Assembly: GCA_026392825.1 (NCBI GenBank)
Contig: JAPLBF010000008.1
Span: 1-64,000, forward strand
Direction of reading: 5' to 3'
Length of the DNA: 64,000 nucleotides
Source: Actinomycetota bacterium
GTDB lineage: Bacteria > Actinomycetota > Actinomycetes > Nanopelagicales > Nanopelagicaceae
Position 1 is the stretch's first letter. Every line of letters starts with the position of its first letter. Below the pieces are notes generated by a model that was not told where the DNA came from, did no database searches, and worked only from the letters and a program-made list of their open reading frames with translations. A program made the position numbers and the translations under genes. Positions 41,620-51,241 of this stretch are shown piece by piece.

Positions 41620-42470
41620 AATCTATGAATAAATGGATTACTGGCGCACGCCCGCGCACCTTGCCCGCTGCAATTGCACCCGTATTAGTTGCCACCGCAT
41701 ATGCCGGAAGTAACTGGGAACCTATTCGCGCACTTTCTGCGCTTTTAGTAAGTCTGTCGCTACAAATAGGTGTCAACTATGCCAATGATTATTCAGATGG
41801 AATTCGCGGCACAGATGATTCGCGCATCGGTCCCGTGCGGCTCACCGCCTCTGGTTTAGCCTCACCAAAATCAGTTCGTGCCGCAGCGTTTATTTCATTT
41901 CTTTTCGCAGCACTGGTCGGTTTAACACTTGCTGCTGCGACTTCTTGGTGGATTATTCTGGTTGGCGCTTTAGCAATTAACGCTGCTTGGGGTTACACCG
42001 GTGGCGCTAAGCCCTATGGCTATGTGGGTCTCGGTGAAATTTCCGTATTCATATTCTTCGGCATCGTCGCAACCGTTGGTAGTTACTACGTGCAGACTGA
42101 AGAGTTGAATCGGGAGATCTTTATCGTCGCAATCCCAATGGGTTCACTTGCATGTGCAATCTTGGCAATCAACAATCTGCGTGATCGTGCGCAAGATCAA
42201 ATCGTTGGCAAGAAAACCTTGGCGGTTCGATTGGGCGAACGCGGGGCCCGAAAGTTATATATCGCGCTCTTGATTTCTGCTCACCTCTTCGCGCTTCTAA
42301 CTCTTCAGCCAGCCGTTCTATTGACCTTATTAGCCGCTCCCCTGACTTGGAAGTTAGCCCGCGGCGTTGCCAGCGGAGTATCGGGCGCTGAGTTGATCCC
42401 CTATTTGGCCAAGACTGGCAAGTTGCAACTGGTCTTTGCCATCCTTTTTGCACTCGGCCTAACTTTCTAA
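41616..42470 (+). CDS. menA: 1,4-Dihydroxy-2-naphthoate polyprenyltransferase
   Basis: GARPRTLPAAIAPVLVATAYAG, NYANDYSDGIRGTDDSRIGPVRLTASGL, NNLRDRAQDQIVGKKTLAVRLG. Confidence 0.96.
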   Translation: MKSMNKWITGARPRTLPAAIAPVLVATAYAGSNWEPIRALSALLVSLSLQIGVNYANDYSDGIRGTDDSRIGPVRLTASGLASPKSVRAAAFISFLFAALVGLTLAAATSWWIILVGALAINAAWGYTGGAKPYGYVGLGEISVFIFFGIVATVGSYYVQTEELNREIFIVAIPMGSLACAILAINNLRDRAQDQIVGKKTLAVRLGERGARKLYIALLISAHLFALLTLQPAVLLTLLAAPLTWKLARGVASGVSGAELIPYLAKTGKLQLVFAILFALGLTF

Positions 42471-42489
42471 TTTTCGCTAGAATAGGAGC

Positions 42490-42750
42490 ATGATTAAGTT
42501 GCAAGCCATCATCTTTTTAGCCTCACTTGCTTTAACTTTGTACACATTTATCGATTGCGCTCGTCGTGATGATTCCCGAATTAATAAATTGCCTAAGTGG
42601 GGTTGGCTTTTACTCATAGTTTTGCTTTCACCATTCGGAGCTATTGCATTTCTAATTCTTGGACGCGTTCGGGGCGAAAGAGGCCCACGCCCACCAAAGC
42701 GACGCGTTTTGCCGCCTGATGACGACCCAGATTTTCTTCGTAAACTTTAA
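42490..42750 (+). CDS. PLDc_N-type small membrane protein
   Basis: YTFIDCARRDDSRINKLPKWGWLLLIVLLSPFGAIAFLILGRVRG. Confidence 0.82.
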   Translation: MIKLQAIIFLASLALTLYTFIDCARRDDSRINKLPKWGWLLLIVLLSPFGAIAFLILGRVRGERGPRPPKRRVLPPDDDPDFLRKL

Positions 42751-42757
42751 TTAACTG

Positions 42758-43672
42758 TTAAAGGCCGCTATATGTGTGCTTGCCGGTCCCCCAGACATTT
42801 ACATACACATAGTTAAATAAGAATGTAGATCCGGCAAATAAGCAGAGCCACGCAGCGCGCTTTCCGCGCCAACCAATAGTTACTCGCGCATGTAAATATG
42901 CAGCATAGGCAACCCAAGTAATAAATGCCCAAGTCTCTTTTGGATCCCAGCCCCAATATCTACCCCACGCTGCTTCAGCCCAAATAGCGCCGGCGATAAC
43001 TGCAAAAGTCCATAGAGGAAATACAAAGGCAACTAAGCGATAGGAAAGTTGGTCGAGTGTTTCTAAATCTGGCAAACGTTTAGCCCACGGCTTGCGATCA
43101 CCTTTTGACTCCATCGCATGTAAATAAAGGTAAGCACCAGCGATGACATTTGAGAGTAAGAAAACACCGCCTGAGATAATTGCAGCAATTACGTGTATGA
43201 CTAACCAAGGTGAATTTAGCGCTGGGACAAGTGGTGCGCTATCGCGATAGAGCAATGTAACTGCGGTTCCGAGAGTGAGTAGAACCGATATTGAGATAAA
43301 CAAGCCCAGCCAACGCAGATCATGTTTGCGAAGTGCTAACAAGTACGCTCCGGTTAAAGCGAGCGCACCGGTAATTGAAAACTCATACATATTGCCCCAA
43401 GGGACGTGTTTATTTGAAATACCGCGAGCAATTACGCCGCTCAGAAGAAGTAAAAATCCTAAAATCATCAACGCTGTTGCGATACGCGCTGCGCGTTCGG
43501 TGCGCGTGTAATCCAGAGTCTTTGTTAAGACACTTCCAGTTTCATTTGTATCTTGTTGGGGAGCTTTTACCGCCCAAGCAGTTTCGAAAGCATGTGCCAA
43601 GAAAGATAAGGCGAAGATGCCCATTGCTGAGTAAACAAAGTAATTGGAGATATAGGCCCAAGTGGTCAGCAT
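42758..43672 (-). CDS. ccsB: System II cytochrome c biogenesis protein CcsB/CcsA-type
   Basis: VPWGNMYEFSITGAL, WAEAAWGRYWGWDPKETWAFITWVAYAAYLHAR. Confidence 0.96.
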   Translation of the reverse strand: MLTTWAYISNYFVYSAMGIFALSFLAHAFETAWAVKAPQQDTNETGSVLTKTLDYTRTERAARIATALMILGFLLLLSGVIARGISNKHVPWGNMYEFSITGALALTGAYLLALRKHDLRWLGLFISISVLLTLGTAVTLLYRDSAPLVPALNSPWLVIHVIAAIISGGVFLLSNVIAGAYLYLHAMESKGDRKPWAKRLPDLETLDQLSYRLVAFVFPLWTFAVIAGAIWAEAAWGRYWGWDPKETWAFITWVAYAAYLHARVTIGWRGKRAAWLCLFAGSTFLFNYVYVNVWGTGKHTYSGL

Positions 43673-45148
43673 CTACTTCTCCTTTTTCAGGTGCGTTACA
43701 AAGCGTTCGATTTCCGCGTCTAGCCCCGGTGCCCCATTCTTAGCCAGACCAGCAACTTCTACAACTCCAGTTGATGTGATCCTTATCCATATACGTCGGC
43801 GCCTGCCAAAGAGTGAGGCAAGTAAGCCAAGAATCGCAGCGATTGCTCCGTATAAGGAGTAACTCTTGCCCGGATCGTCAACAATTTGCAGATTAATCCA
43901 AGGCACAAAAGTTTCAAATTTTATTGAACCCTCTGGGTATGAAAACGTTTCACCAGGTTTTAGTGAATCTAGCGCTATCCGCTTCATCTTAGAAGTATCA
44001 ATGCGATAAACAGATTGTGGAATTCCTGAATCTAAACCGAGGTCACCTTCCCAAATAGAAAATAGCAGCTTTGGATCTAGCGCCTCCGGGAATACGGAAA
44101 TTCCACCTTGGCCACCTTCGCGCGCAAATGTTGGGTAGAAGCTGGCAACGAAACCAAGTTGCGGATCTGCATCGGGAACTTTAATTGATCCAATAGAGCG
44201 CAGATTGCCATCTTGTGGCAAAAATGGAATTGGGCCTTGCAGGGCAACTTGGCCAGTTGAATCGCGCACTGTAACTATCGGTGAGTATCCATTGGCTTGT
44301 AAGTAAACGCGCGTATTTCCAAAAGTGAGCGGACTATTCACTTTAATTGTTTTCATCTCGGAAGTCGTTTCACCTGGATTGGTAACTCGAACCGTCGCGG
44401 TGTAATCCAGAGGCGCATTCGTCACCGGATCATATTTAGCGACGAAATCAATCACTTCGATAATGAAAGGTTGCAGTGAATCTTCATTGACTAGCTTTCC
44501 AAATGAGAGATTGTCATATGAGGTTGCCAGGCTAATAAAGCGCTCACCTTTATTAACTATTGCCTCACCGCGCATTCCAAATAACGATCCGACGCTTACG
44601 CCGATGAGAATCAAAATTAGTGAGAGGTGGAAGAGCAGGTTGCCGGTTTCGCGCAAGTAACCTTTTTCAGCAGAAATTGCACCCTCTTCGCTACGTACTC
44701 GAAAACGTGATTTTTTAAACCAGATTTGCGCTTTTTCAAGTTCTGATCCGTTGCCTGCAAATTGTTGGAAAGATTCCATGCGAGATAAATTGCGAGGAGT
44801 CAGCGGTGGCAAAGCTCGCATCGCTTTGAAATGTTCGAAGGTACGCGGCAGAACACAACCAATTAGCGAGATGAAGAGCAAGAGATATATCGCGCTAAAC
44901 CAAGGTGATGAAAAGACAGTAAATCCTGAAAAACGTTCGATCCAGCGGGCTAGCTCTGGGCTATCTAAATAGTATTGACGCACAGCCATTGGATTCTGGG
45001 CTCGTTGCGGAATAAGTGATCCGGGGATCGCGGCCACACCCAGCATCATCAAAAGAATCAGTGCGGTGCGCATACTTGTTAATTGGCGCCACATAAAGCG
45101 GAGTAGGCCGGTTGCGCCTAATTCTGGAAGTGTTGGTTCTGTCGTCAT
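43673..45148 (-). CDS. resB: System II cytochrome c biogenesis protein ResB
   Basis: RQLTSMRTALILLMMLGVAAIPGSLIPQ, ETGNLLFHLSLILILIGVSVGSLFGMRGEAIV. Confidence 0.95.
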   Translation of the reverse strand: MTTEPTLPELGATGLLRFMWRQLTSMRTALILLMMLGVAAIPGSLIPQRAQNPMAVRQYYLDSPELARWIERFSGFTVFSSPWFSAIYLLLFISLIGCVLPRTFEHFKAMRALPPLTPRNLSRMESFQQFAGNGSELEKAQIWFKKSRFRVRSEEGAISAEKGYLRETGNLLFHLSLILILIGVSVGSLFGMRGEAIVNKGERFISLATSYDNLSFGKLVNEDSLQPFIIEVIDFVAKYDPVTNAPLDYTATVRVTNPGETTSEMKTIKVNSPLTFGNTRVYLQANGYSPIVTVRDSTGQVALQGPIPFLPQDGNLRSIGSIKVPDADPQLGFVASFYPTFAREGGQGGISVFPEALDPKLLFSIWEGDLGLDSGIPQSVYRIDTSKMKRIALDSLKPGETFSYPEGSIKFETFVPWINLQIVDDPGKSYSLYGAIAAILGLLASLFGRRRRIWIRITSTGVVEVAGLAKNGAPGLDAEIERFVTHLKKEK

Positions 45149-45873
45149 TAAATCACCGGTGCGAAATCTGTAATCAGCGAGCGAAGTGAAATCATTAAAT
45201 CAGTCCAAAGTCCAAGCAGTTGCGCGATACCAATCAGAATTAAGAGCGCACCACCAAATTTAGTAATCAAATCTCCACGCTTGCTTAAATACTTTCGCAA
45301 ACGTTCGGATTTATCTAAGTAAAGACCCGATGCAATAAACGGCGCACCTAGTCCGATGCAATATCCGAACGAGAGAATTGCACCACGCGCGGCGCTAGAT
45401 TCTTGAAAGGCGAGCGTTTGAACCGTTGCTAACGCCGGACCGATGCAAGGTGTCCAGCCGATACCAAAGAGAAAACCTAGAAGTGGTGCACCAATTAGCC
45501 CACCGTTTGTCGCAATCTTCGGTGAGAAAGTTCGCATCATGGGAAAGCTCCCCATAAAGATAAGGCCCAGCAGAATTGTTATTACTCCCAAAATACGTGT
45601 GATGGTCTCATCGTTAGTTGCAATACGAGATCCAATTCCGCCAAAGAGTGCACCGTAAGAGATAAATAGAACGCTAAAGCCAAGAACAAAGAGAATTGAA
45701 CCGAGAAATACTCGCCCCTTTGCTTTGGAATAACCAGCGGCAAAAGATAAATAACCGGGTACTAAAGGAAGTACGCAAGGAGAGAGAAAGGAGATGAGTC
45801 CGGCAAGAATTGCAATCGGAAAAGCGACGAGCAGAAAACCGCTAAATAATTGATCTACGAAGAAGTCAATCAT
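45148..45873 (-). CDS. ccdA: CcdA-type cytochrome c biogenesis/thiol transporter
   Basis: LISFLSPCVLPLVPGYLSFAAGYS, FGIGWTPCIGPALATV. Confidence 0.95.
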   Translation of the reverse strand: MIDFFVDQLFSGFLLVAFPIAILAGLISFLSPCVLPLVPGYLSFAAGYSKAKGRVFLGSILFVLGFSVLFISYGALFGGIGSRIATNDETITRILGVITILLGLIFMGSFPMMRTFSPKIATNGGLIGAPLLGFLFGIGWTPCIGPALATVQTLAFQESSAARGAILSFGYCIGLGAPFIASGLYLDKSERLRKYLSKRGDLITKFGGALLILIGIAQLLGLWTDLMISLRSLITDFAPVI

Positions 45874-46427
45874 TCTTCTTCAATCTCTCTAATCAATTTA
45901 CTTAACGAAGTAAGGGTTACTTCTCCCGAAATACGCGCTGCCACATTGCCGCTCTTATCAATTAATACCGTTGAGGGAATCGCATTAGCGGGCAGTGAGC
46001 CCTTAAAACCAATCAGAAGTGAGTCGTCTATAAATGTTGGATAAGGAATAGCAAATCTACGGGCAAAAGCTTCGGCGGTGGCTGGGTTATCGCGGGTCAA
46101 TATCCCCATAAATTGCACATCTGGATACTGTTTTGAAAGTTCAATCAAGGTTGGAATTTCTGCTCGACAGGGAGAGCACCAAGATGCCCAAACATTTACC
46201 ACTGCAACTTGACCGGGATTGAAAATAAATGTTTTTCCGCTAAGCGTCATTCCAGATAAAGCGGGCGCTGCCTTTCGCTTTGCGCTATCGATTCTAGTTA
46301 CCGCACCGCTTCCTTCGATAAAACTTTCTTCCGGGGTGGAGCTTCCCCCGCCGCCGCAGGCAGTTAAGGAAATTGCAGAAATTAGCGCAAATACTATTAC
46401 ATAAATTGGCTTACGCATATTTCGCAT
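45870..46427 (-). CDS. TlpA/ResA-type thioredoxin lipoprotein
   Basis: Lipobox LTACGGG, VVNVWASWCSPCRAEIPTL. Confidence 0.92.
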   Translation of the reverse strand: MRNMRKPIYVIVFALISAISLTACGGGGSSTPEESFIEGSGAVTRIDSAKRKAAPALSGMTLSGKTFIFNPGQVAVVNVWASWCSPCRAEIPTLIELSKQYPDVQFMGILTRDNPATAEAFARRFAIPYPTFIDDSLLIGFKGSLPANAIPSTVLIDKSGNVAARISGEVTLTSLSKLIREIEEE

Positions 46428-47050
46428 TACTTCTTAGGTGGTAACAAATGTGCGGCAGGTTCGGAATATGTAAGTCCAGATATCACGCCATCGTCATCGA
46501 AGTGGACACTTGTGACAGATGCCAATGTGCACTCGCGTTTACGTGGGTCGTGCAGCATTGATCGTCCTTCAATTGCACTTCGGGTAATCCAAATTGGTAA
46601 TTGATGTGAAACCACAATTGCATCTTTGCCGTTTGCTGCCTTATTGGCGGCAAAAATCGCAGCAAGCATGCGGTTGATTTGTTCTTCATATGGCTCACCC
46701 CAAGATGGTTTCCAAGGATTGTATAAATGACGCCAAGAACCTGGATGCTTCAGCACTCCGCTTCCAAGTTCAAAACTCTTGCCTTCAAAAATATTTGCAG
46801 CTTCAATTAAGCGATCATCAGTTGTGATCGTAATTCCGTGCGCTTTCGCAATTGGTGCAGCGGTCTCTTGTGCGCGTTGCAGCGGGGAGACATGTAATGC
46901 GCCCAAATCAATCGCCTTGGACCATTCGCCCAATACTTGAGCCATTTCTTGTCCGCGATTAGATAAACGCCAGCCGGGTTGTCTTCCATAGAGAATTTTC
47001 TCTGGATTCTCGACTTCGCCGTGGCGTACTACGTGGACCGTTGAACTCAT
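46427..47050 (-). CDS. Histidine phosphatase family (phosphoglycerate-mutase-like)
   Basis: HVVRHGEVENPEKILYGRQPGWRLSNRGQEMA. Confidence 0.92.
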   Translation of the reverse strand: MSSTVHVVRHGEVENPEKILYGRQPGWRLSNRGQEMAQVLGEWSKAIDLGALHVSPLQRAQETAAPIAKAHGITITTDDRLIEAANIFEGKSFELGSGVLKHPGSWRHLYNPWKPSWGEPYEEQINRMLAAIFAANKAANGKDAIVVSHQLPIWITRSAIEGRSMLHDPRKRECTLASVTSVHFDDDGVISGLTYSEPAAHLLPPKK

Positions 47051-47112
47051 AGCGCTAAGCATAAAGCGTCATCCAGCAGGGCAATATCGCGCCTAATCGC
47101 TAGGGTAGTGAC

Positions 47113-47880
47113 ATGTCACTCACACCGCGGCGTGCGGCTTTCTTCGACGTCGATAACACCTTGGTGCGGGGCTCAACTATCTACTTTCTCGGCCGCGGAA
47201 TGTACCAACGCGGATTTTTCACAAAGTCAGATATTTCGCGATTTGTATTGGCAAATCTGAGATTTCGCTTAACAGGAACTGAAAAGCAAGATGAGATAAA
47301 TCGTTTCCAAAAATCAGCACAAGATTTTATCGGCGGACACAATGTCTCCGAAATTCAAGCAGTGGCTCAAGAAATTTATGATGAGTATGTTTCTCCCGCT
47401 TTGTGGGAAGGAACGATTGAAATTGCACAACGCCATCTAACTGATGGGGTTGAAGTTTGGTTAGTAACTGCCGCGCCCGAAGATATGGCAACTCTCATCG
47501 CCAAACGTTTGGGATTTACCGGAGCGATTGGAAGCAAGGCGGCCATCGAAGATGGTCATTACACCGGTGCCATGAATGGACCACTCTTGCACGGTCGCGA
47601 GAAAGCAACTGCAATACAAGAACTTGCTAAAGAAAATGGATTTGATTTAGATGATTGCTTTGGTTATTCAGATAGCCACAACGATTTACCTTTATTGCTA
47701 ACTGTTGGCAATCCATCTGCCATCAACCCTGATGCAAAGTTGCGAATTCGCGCATTGCAAGAGCGTTGGCCGATTCACGACTTCCGTCGCATGCGCTTTC
47801 TAAATCGCTTACTTGGGCCGATGGTCTCGCGCCTGGCATGGCTTGGAACCAGACTTACTCCGCGCCGTAACTCGCGCTGA
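47113..47880 (+). CDS. HAD-IB family hydrolase (SerB-like)
   Basis: AAFFDVDNTLVRGSTIYFLG, GYSDSHNDLPLLLTVGNPSAINPD. Confidence 0.92.
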   Translation: MSLTPRRAAFFDVDNTLVRGSTIYFLGRGMYQRGFFTKSDISRFVLANLRFRLTGTEKQDEINRFQKSAQDFIGGHNVSEIQAVAQEIYDEYVSPALWEGTIEIAQRHLTDGVEVWLVTAAPEDMATLIAKRLGFTGAIGSKAAIEDGHYTGAMNGPLLHGREKATAIQELAKENGFDLDDCFGYSDSHNDLPLLLTVGNPSAINPDAKLRIRALQERWPIHDFRRMRFLNRLLGPMVSRLAWLGTRLTPRRNSR

Positions 47881-47933
47881 CTTTAAAAGCCAATTCGCGC
47901 CACCACCTCACTTACCAGTAATGTAGGCAAGTT

Positions 47934-50135
47934 ATGGAAACGCGCTCCTTTGCAGATTACTTACGCACCTTGGATGACGCTGCCCTAATTTCGCTCTTTT
48001 CTCATCGGCCAGATCTAGTAACGCCAGTTCCGCCTGATGTTGCTTCTCTTGCGGTTCGTGCAACATCGGCCCCAAGTTTGGCACGGGCAATTGATGCTTT
48101 AAACGCTTGGCAGTATCAAGTATTAGAAGCTTGCGCCGTTGTTGCCGAACCATTTAATGAAAAAAACATTACCTCACTAACCGACAAGGCTGCGCTCTTT
48201 GTTATTCCCGGGCTAATTGAACGTGGCTTGATTTACCCAGGAAAAGATGGACTTTATCTACCAACAACTGTGCGCGAAGTTCTCGGCGGCGACATTGCTG
48301 GACTTGGACCGCAATCTATGGCGAAGTTAAATCTAAAGAAATTGGAAGAAGCACCAGCCGCCGCAAAGAAAGCGCTAGATGCCATGGTTTGGGGCCCACC
48401 GCGCGGAACGATTGCTGATGTTAAGAAACCAGGTGCCGGCGTTCAATGGTTATTGGAAAATGACTTTGTAGTTGTTGCAAACTCTCATACTGTTTTGATG
48501 CCGCGCGAAGTTGCAATTTATTTACGTGGTGGCAAGATACATAAAGAACTTTTCATTCAAGCGCCAGAGTTGGCAGGTGATAAGCGAGATAGTAAGAGCG
48601 TTCAACTTGCCGCGATTGCAAACATTTCTACTTTCTTACGCTGGACCGAAGAGATTCTAAATTTCTGGGCTCAAGAACCTGCAGCTGCCCTGCGCTCTGG
48701 TGGGTTGGGCGTGCGAGATTTAAAGATAATTACTAGCCATCTCGGTGTTGATTCCAACTGTGCCGCATTTGTGGCAGAACTGGCTTACTTATCCGGCCTG
48801 TTAACAATTGAAGCTGACGACCGCATACTTCCAACAAATCAATTTGATATTTGGTTAACCCAATCTCCATCTGCGCGTTGGCAATCACTTGTCTCGCAGT
48901 GGTTGATTACCTCGCGGATGAGCGGCTTAGTCGGCAAAGAAGAGTCAAAGAACGTTTCACCGCTTGGGCCAGAGCTAGATCGCGTTGCTGCTGCTCCGAT
49001 TCGCAAGCTAACTCTGCGATTGCTGCAAGAAAGCGAAGGATCTGCTCCAAAAATCGAATCTCTAGTGTCACTCGCACAATGGAATACCCCAGCAAGACGT
49101 AGTGGTGGAATTCCAAGTGATTACATCATTTGGAATTTACGCGAGGCAGAATGGCTTGGAATTACCGGGCAAGGCGCAATTTCAAAGTACGGAATTGGGC
49201 TATTGCAAGGTTCAGATCTAGACGAAATTGATGAAGATCTTCCGAAACCTGTTGATCACATTCTTATTCAGAGCGATAACACTGCAATTGCACCCGGTCC
49301 CCTTGAGCACGAAATAGCTCAAGAGTTAGCGATCCTTGCTGAAATTGAAAGTCGCGGTGGCGCAACCGTTTATCGCTTTAGCCAATCAACAATCCGTCGC
49401 GGTTTAGATCACGGACGCACCGGAGATGAGATAAAGGCATTCTTGAAGAAGGCTTCCAAAACTCCAATGCCACAACCGCTGGAATATTTGATTGCAGATG
49501 TCGCAAAGAAACATGGCAAGTTACGGGTTGGAAACACTGCAGCGTTTATCAGATGTGAAGATTCTGCCTTGATCGCACAGATAATCAGCGATAAGCGTTT
49601 AGAAATGTTATCGCTGCGCCAAATATCTCCCGAAGTTCTAATCTGTCAGCACGATGCTGCCGATGCCATGGCAATCTTGCGCAGTTTCGGATACTTGCCA
49701 GCGGGTGAAGATTCACAAGGTGCGTTACTGAGTGGTCCAAGAATTCAACGAGCAAAAAGTAAAGCAAGACCACCAAGAATTGTTGGTGAGTTCGATCGTC
49801 CTGATGAATTGCAGTTAGAAGCAGCGCTTCGCGCACTTCGCACCGGAGAAAAATCTAGCCACCGCCAAAGTACTTTGCGCAATATTGCATCGAACGCACT
49901 TGGTTCACTTCCGCGCACAACCGCAAATGAAACGCTAGATATCTTGGCGGATTACCTAAGAAATCAACCCGCGACATCTCTTTCTATTGGATACGCCGAT
50001 AACAACGGCCTAGTTTCACATCGCATCATTGATCCCTTAAAACTCTCGGCCGGTTCACTTATTGCACGAGATCACGCCACTGGCGAGGTTCAAACCTTTA
50101 GAATTGCGCGCATAACAGGGGTGGCGGCGATATGA
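47934..50135 (+). CDS. Helicase-associated (XPB/Ssl2 N-terminal-like) domain protein
   Basis: Large actinobacterial protein near XPB helicase; ISPEVLICQHDAADAMAILRSFGYLPAGEDSQGALL. Confidence 0.78.
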   Translation: METRSFADYLRTLDDAALISLFSHRPDLVTPVPPDVASLAVRATSAPSLARAIDALNAWQYQVLEACAVVAEPFNEKNITSLTDKAALFVIPGLIERGLIYPGKDGLYLPTTVREVLGGDIAGLGPQSMAKLNLKKLEEAPAAAKKALDAMVWGPPRGTIADVKKPGAGVQWLLENDFVVVANSHTVLMPREVAIYLRGGKIHKELFIQAPELAGDKRDSKSVQLAAIANISTFLRWTEEILNFWAQEPAAALRSGGLGVRDLKIITSHLGVDSNCAAFVAELAYLSGLLTIEADDRILPTNQFDIWLTQSPSARWQSLVSQWLITSRMSGLVGKEESKNVSPLGPELDRVAAAPIRKLTLRLLQESEGSAPKIESLVSLAQWNTPARRSGGIPSDYIIWNLREAEWLGITGQGAISKYGIGLLQGSDLDEIDEDLPKPVDHILIQSDNTAIAPGPLEHEIAQELAILAEIESRGGATVYRFSQSTIRRGLDHGRTGDEIKAFLKKASKTPMPQPLEYLIADVAKKHGKLRVGNTAAFIRCEDSALIAQIISDKRLEMLSLRQISPEVLICQHDAADAMAILRSFGYLPAGEDSQGALLSGPRIQRAKSKARPPRIVGEFDRPDELQLEAALRALRTGEKSSHRQSTLRNIASNALGSLPRTTANETLDILADYLRNQPATSLSIGYADNNGLVSHRIIDPLKLSAGSLIARDHATGEVQTFRIARITGVAAI

Positions 50136-51241
50136 CGAGCACGAATGAGGCGAAATACGGCAGACTTGACCCTATGTTGGCTGCGATTGAAGCTTTGGTG
50201 CGATGTGAGTCGCCAACTGAAGATATTGCCGCTTGCCAAAATGTAGTTCGTTTAGCAAGTGATATCGCAACTCGCGTACTTGGAACGCCGGCGCAAATTA
50301 AAGAGATTAAAGGGCGCCCAGTATTTTGGTGGGGTGCTAGCCAACCAGAAATACTTTTGCTTGCTCATCTCGACACAGTTTGGCCGCACGGTTCGTATCA
50401 ACCACTTTGGGAAGTTAATGGCGATGTCATTCGCGGCCCTGGGGTCTTTGATATGAAGGCGGGCTTTGTGCAAGCGCTCTTTGCACTAAAGGATATTGAC
50501 GGCGCTGCAGATCGTGTTGCTCTTGTTGCAACTACCGATGAAGAGACCGGTTCTTTTGCTTCACGAGAATTAATTATGGAGCTATCCGCTGCTGCCAAAG
50601 CAGTACTAGTTTTAGAAGCCTCACTCGATGGCAAAGTTAAAACTGGTCGTAAAGGCACAGCAATGTACAAAGTAACTGTCCACGGATTGGCAGCGCATGC
50701 CGGGCTAGAACCTGAAAAGGGTGTTAACGCAACGGTTGAAATTGCCCACGTGATTCTCAAACTTGCTGCGCTAGAAAATAAAGAGCACGGAACAACTGTT
50801 GTTCCAACTTTATTAAAATCTGGCAATAGCGCTAATACCGTTCCGGATCAAGCAGTTCTTGAAATCGATGCACGCTCATTTGCACAATCTGAAATTGAAC
50901 GAGTTGATGCAGCAATTAAATCCCTAAAAGCGACGGTTTCTGGCGCACGCTTAGAGATAACAGGTGGGCTAAATCGTCCACCACTTCAGCCATCTTCTAC
51001 GAAAGCGCTTTACGAAAGAGTTGAACGGGTTGCAAAGTCGATTGGAATGGCGCCGCTAGGTTGTGCCGAAGTCGGAGGAGCCAGTGATGGTAATTTCGCA
51101 GCAGCTGCAGGTGCGCAAGTTCTTGATGGTTTAGGTGCAGTTGGTGGCGGTGCACACGCGCCGAGTGAATGGCTAAGTTTGAAATCCATCGAAGAACGTA
51201 GCGCCTTGCTCCACGCATTTATTAAAGATTTGCTGAAATGA
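50132..51241 (+). CDS. M20 family metallopeptidase (glutamate carboxypeptidase-like)
   Basis: LLLAHLDTVWPHGS, GVFDMKAGFVQALFAL, ATTDEETGSFASRELI. Confidence 0.92.
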   Translation: MTSTNEAKYGRLDPMLAAIEALVRCESPTEDIAACQNVVRLASDIATRVLGTPAQIKEIKGRPVFWWGASQPEILLLAHLDTVWPHGSYQPLWEVNGDVIRGPGVFDMKAGFVQALFALKDIDGAADRVALVATTDEETGSFASRELIMELSAAAKAVLVLEASLDGKVKTGRKGTAMYKVTVHGLAAHAGLEPEKGVNATVEIAHVILKLAALENKEHGTTVVPTLLKSGNSANTVPDQAVLEIDARSFAQSEIERVDAAIKSLKATVSGARLEITGGLNRPPLQPSSTKALYERVERVAKSIGMAPLGCAEVGGASDGNFAAAAGAQVLDGLGAVGGGAHAPSEWLSLKSIEERSALLHAFIKDLLK

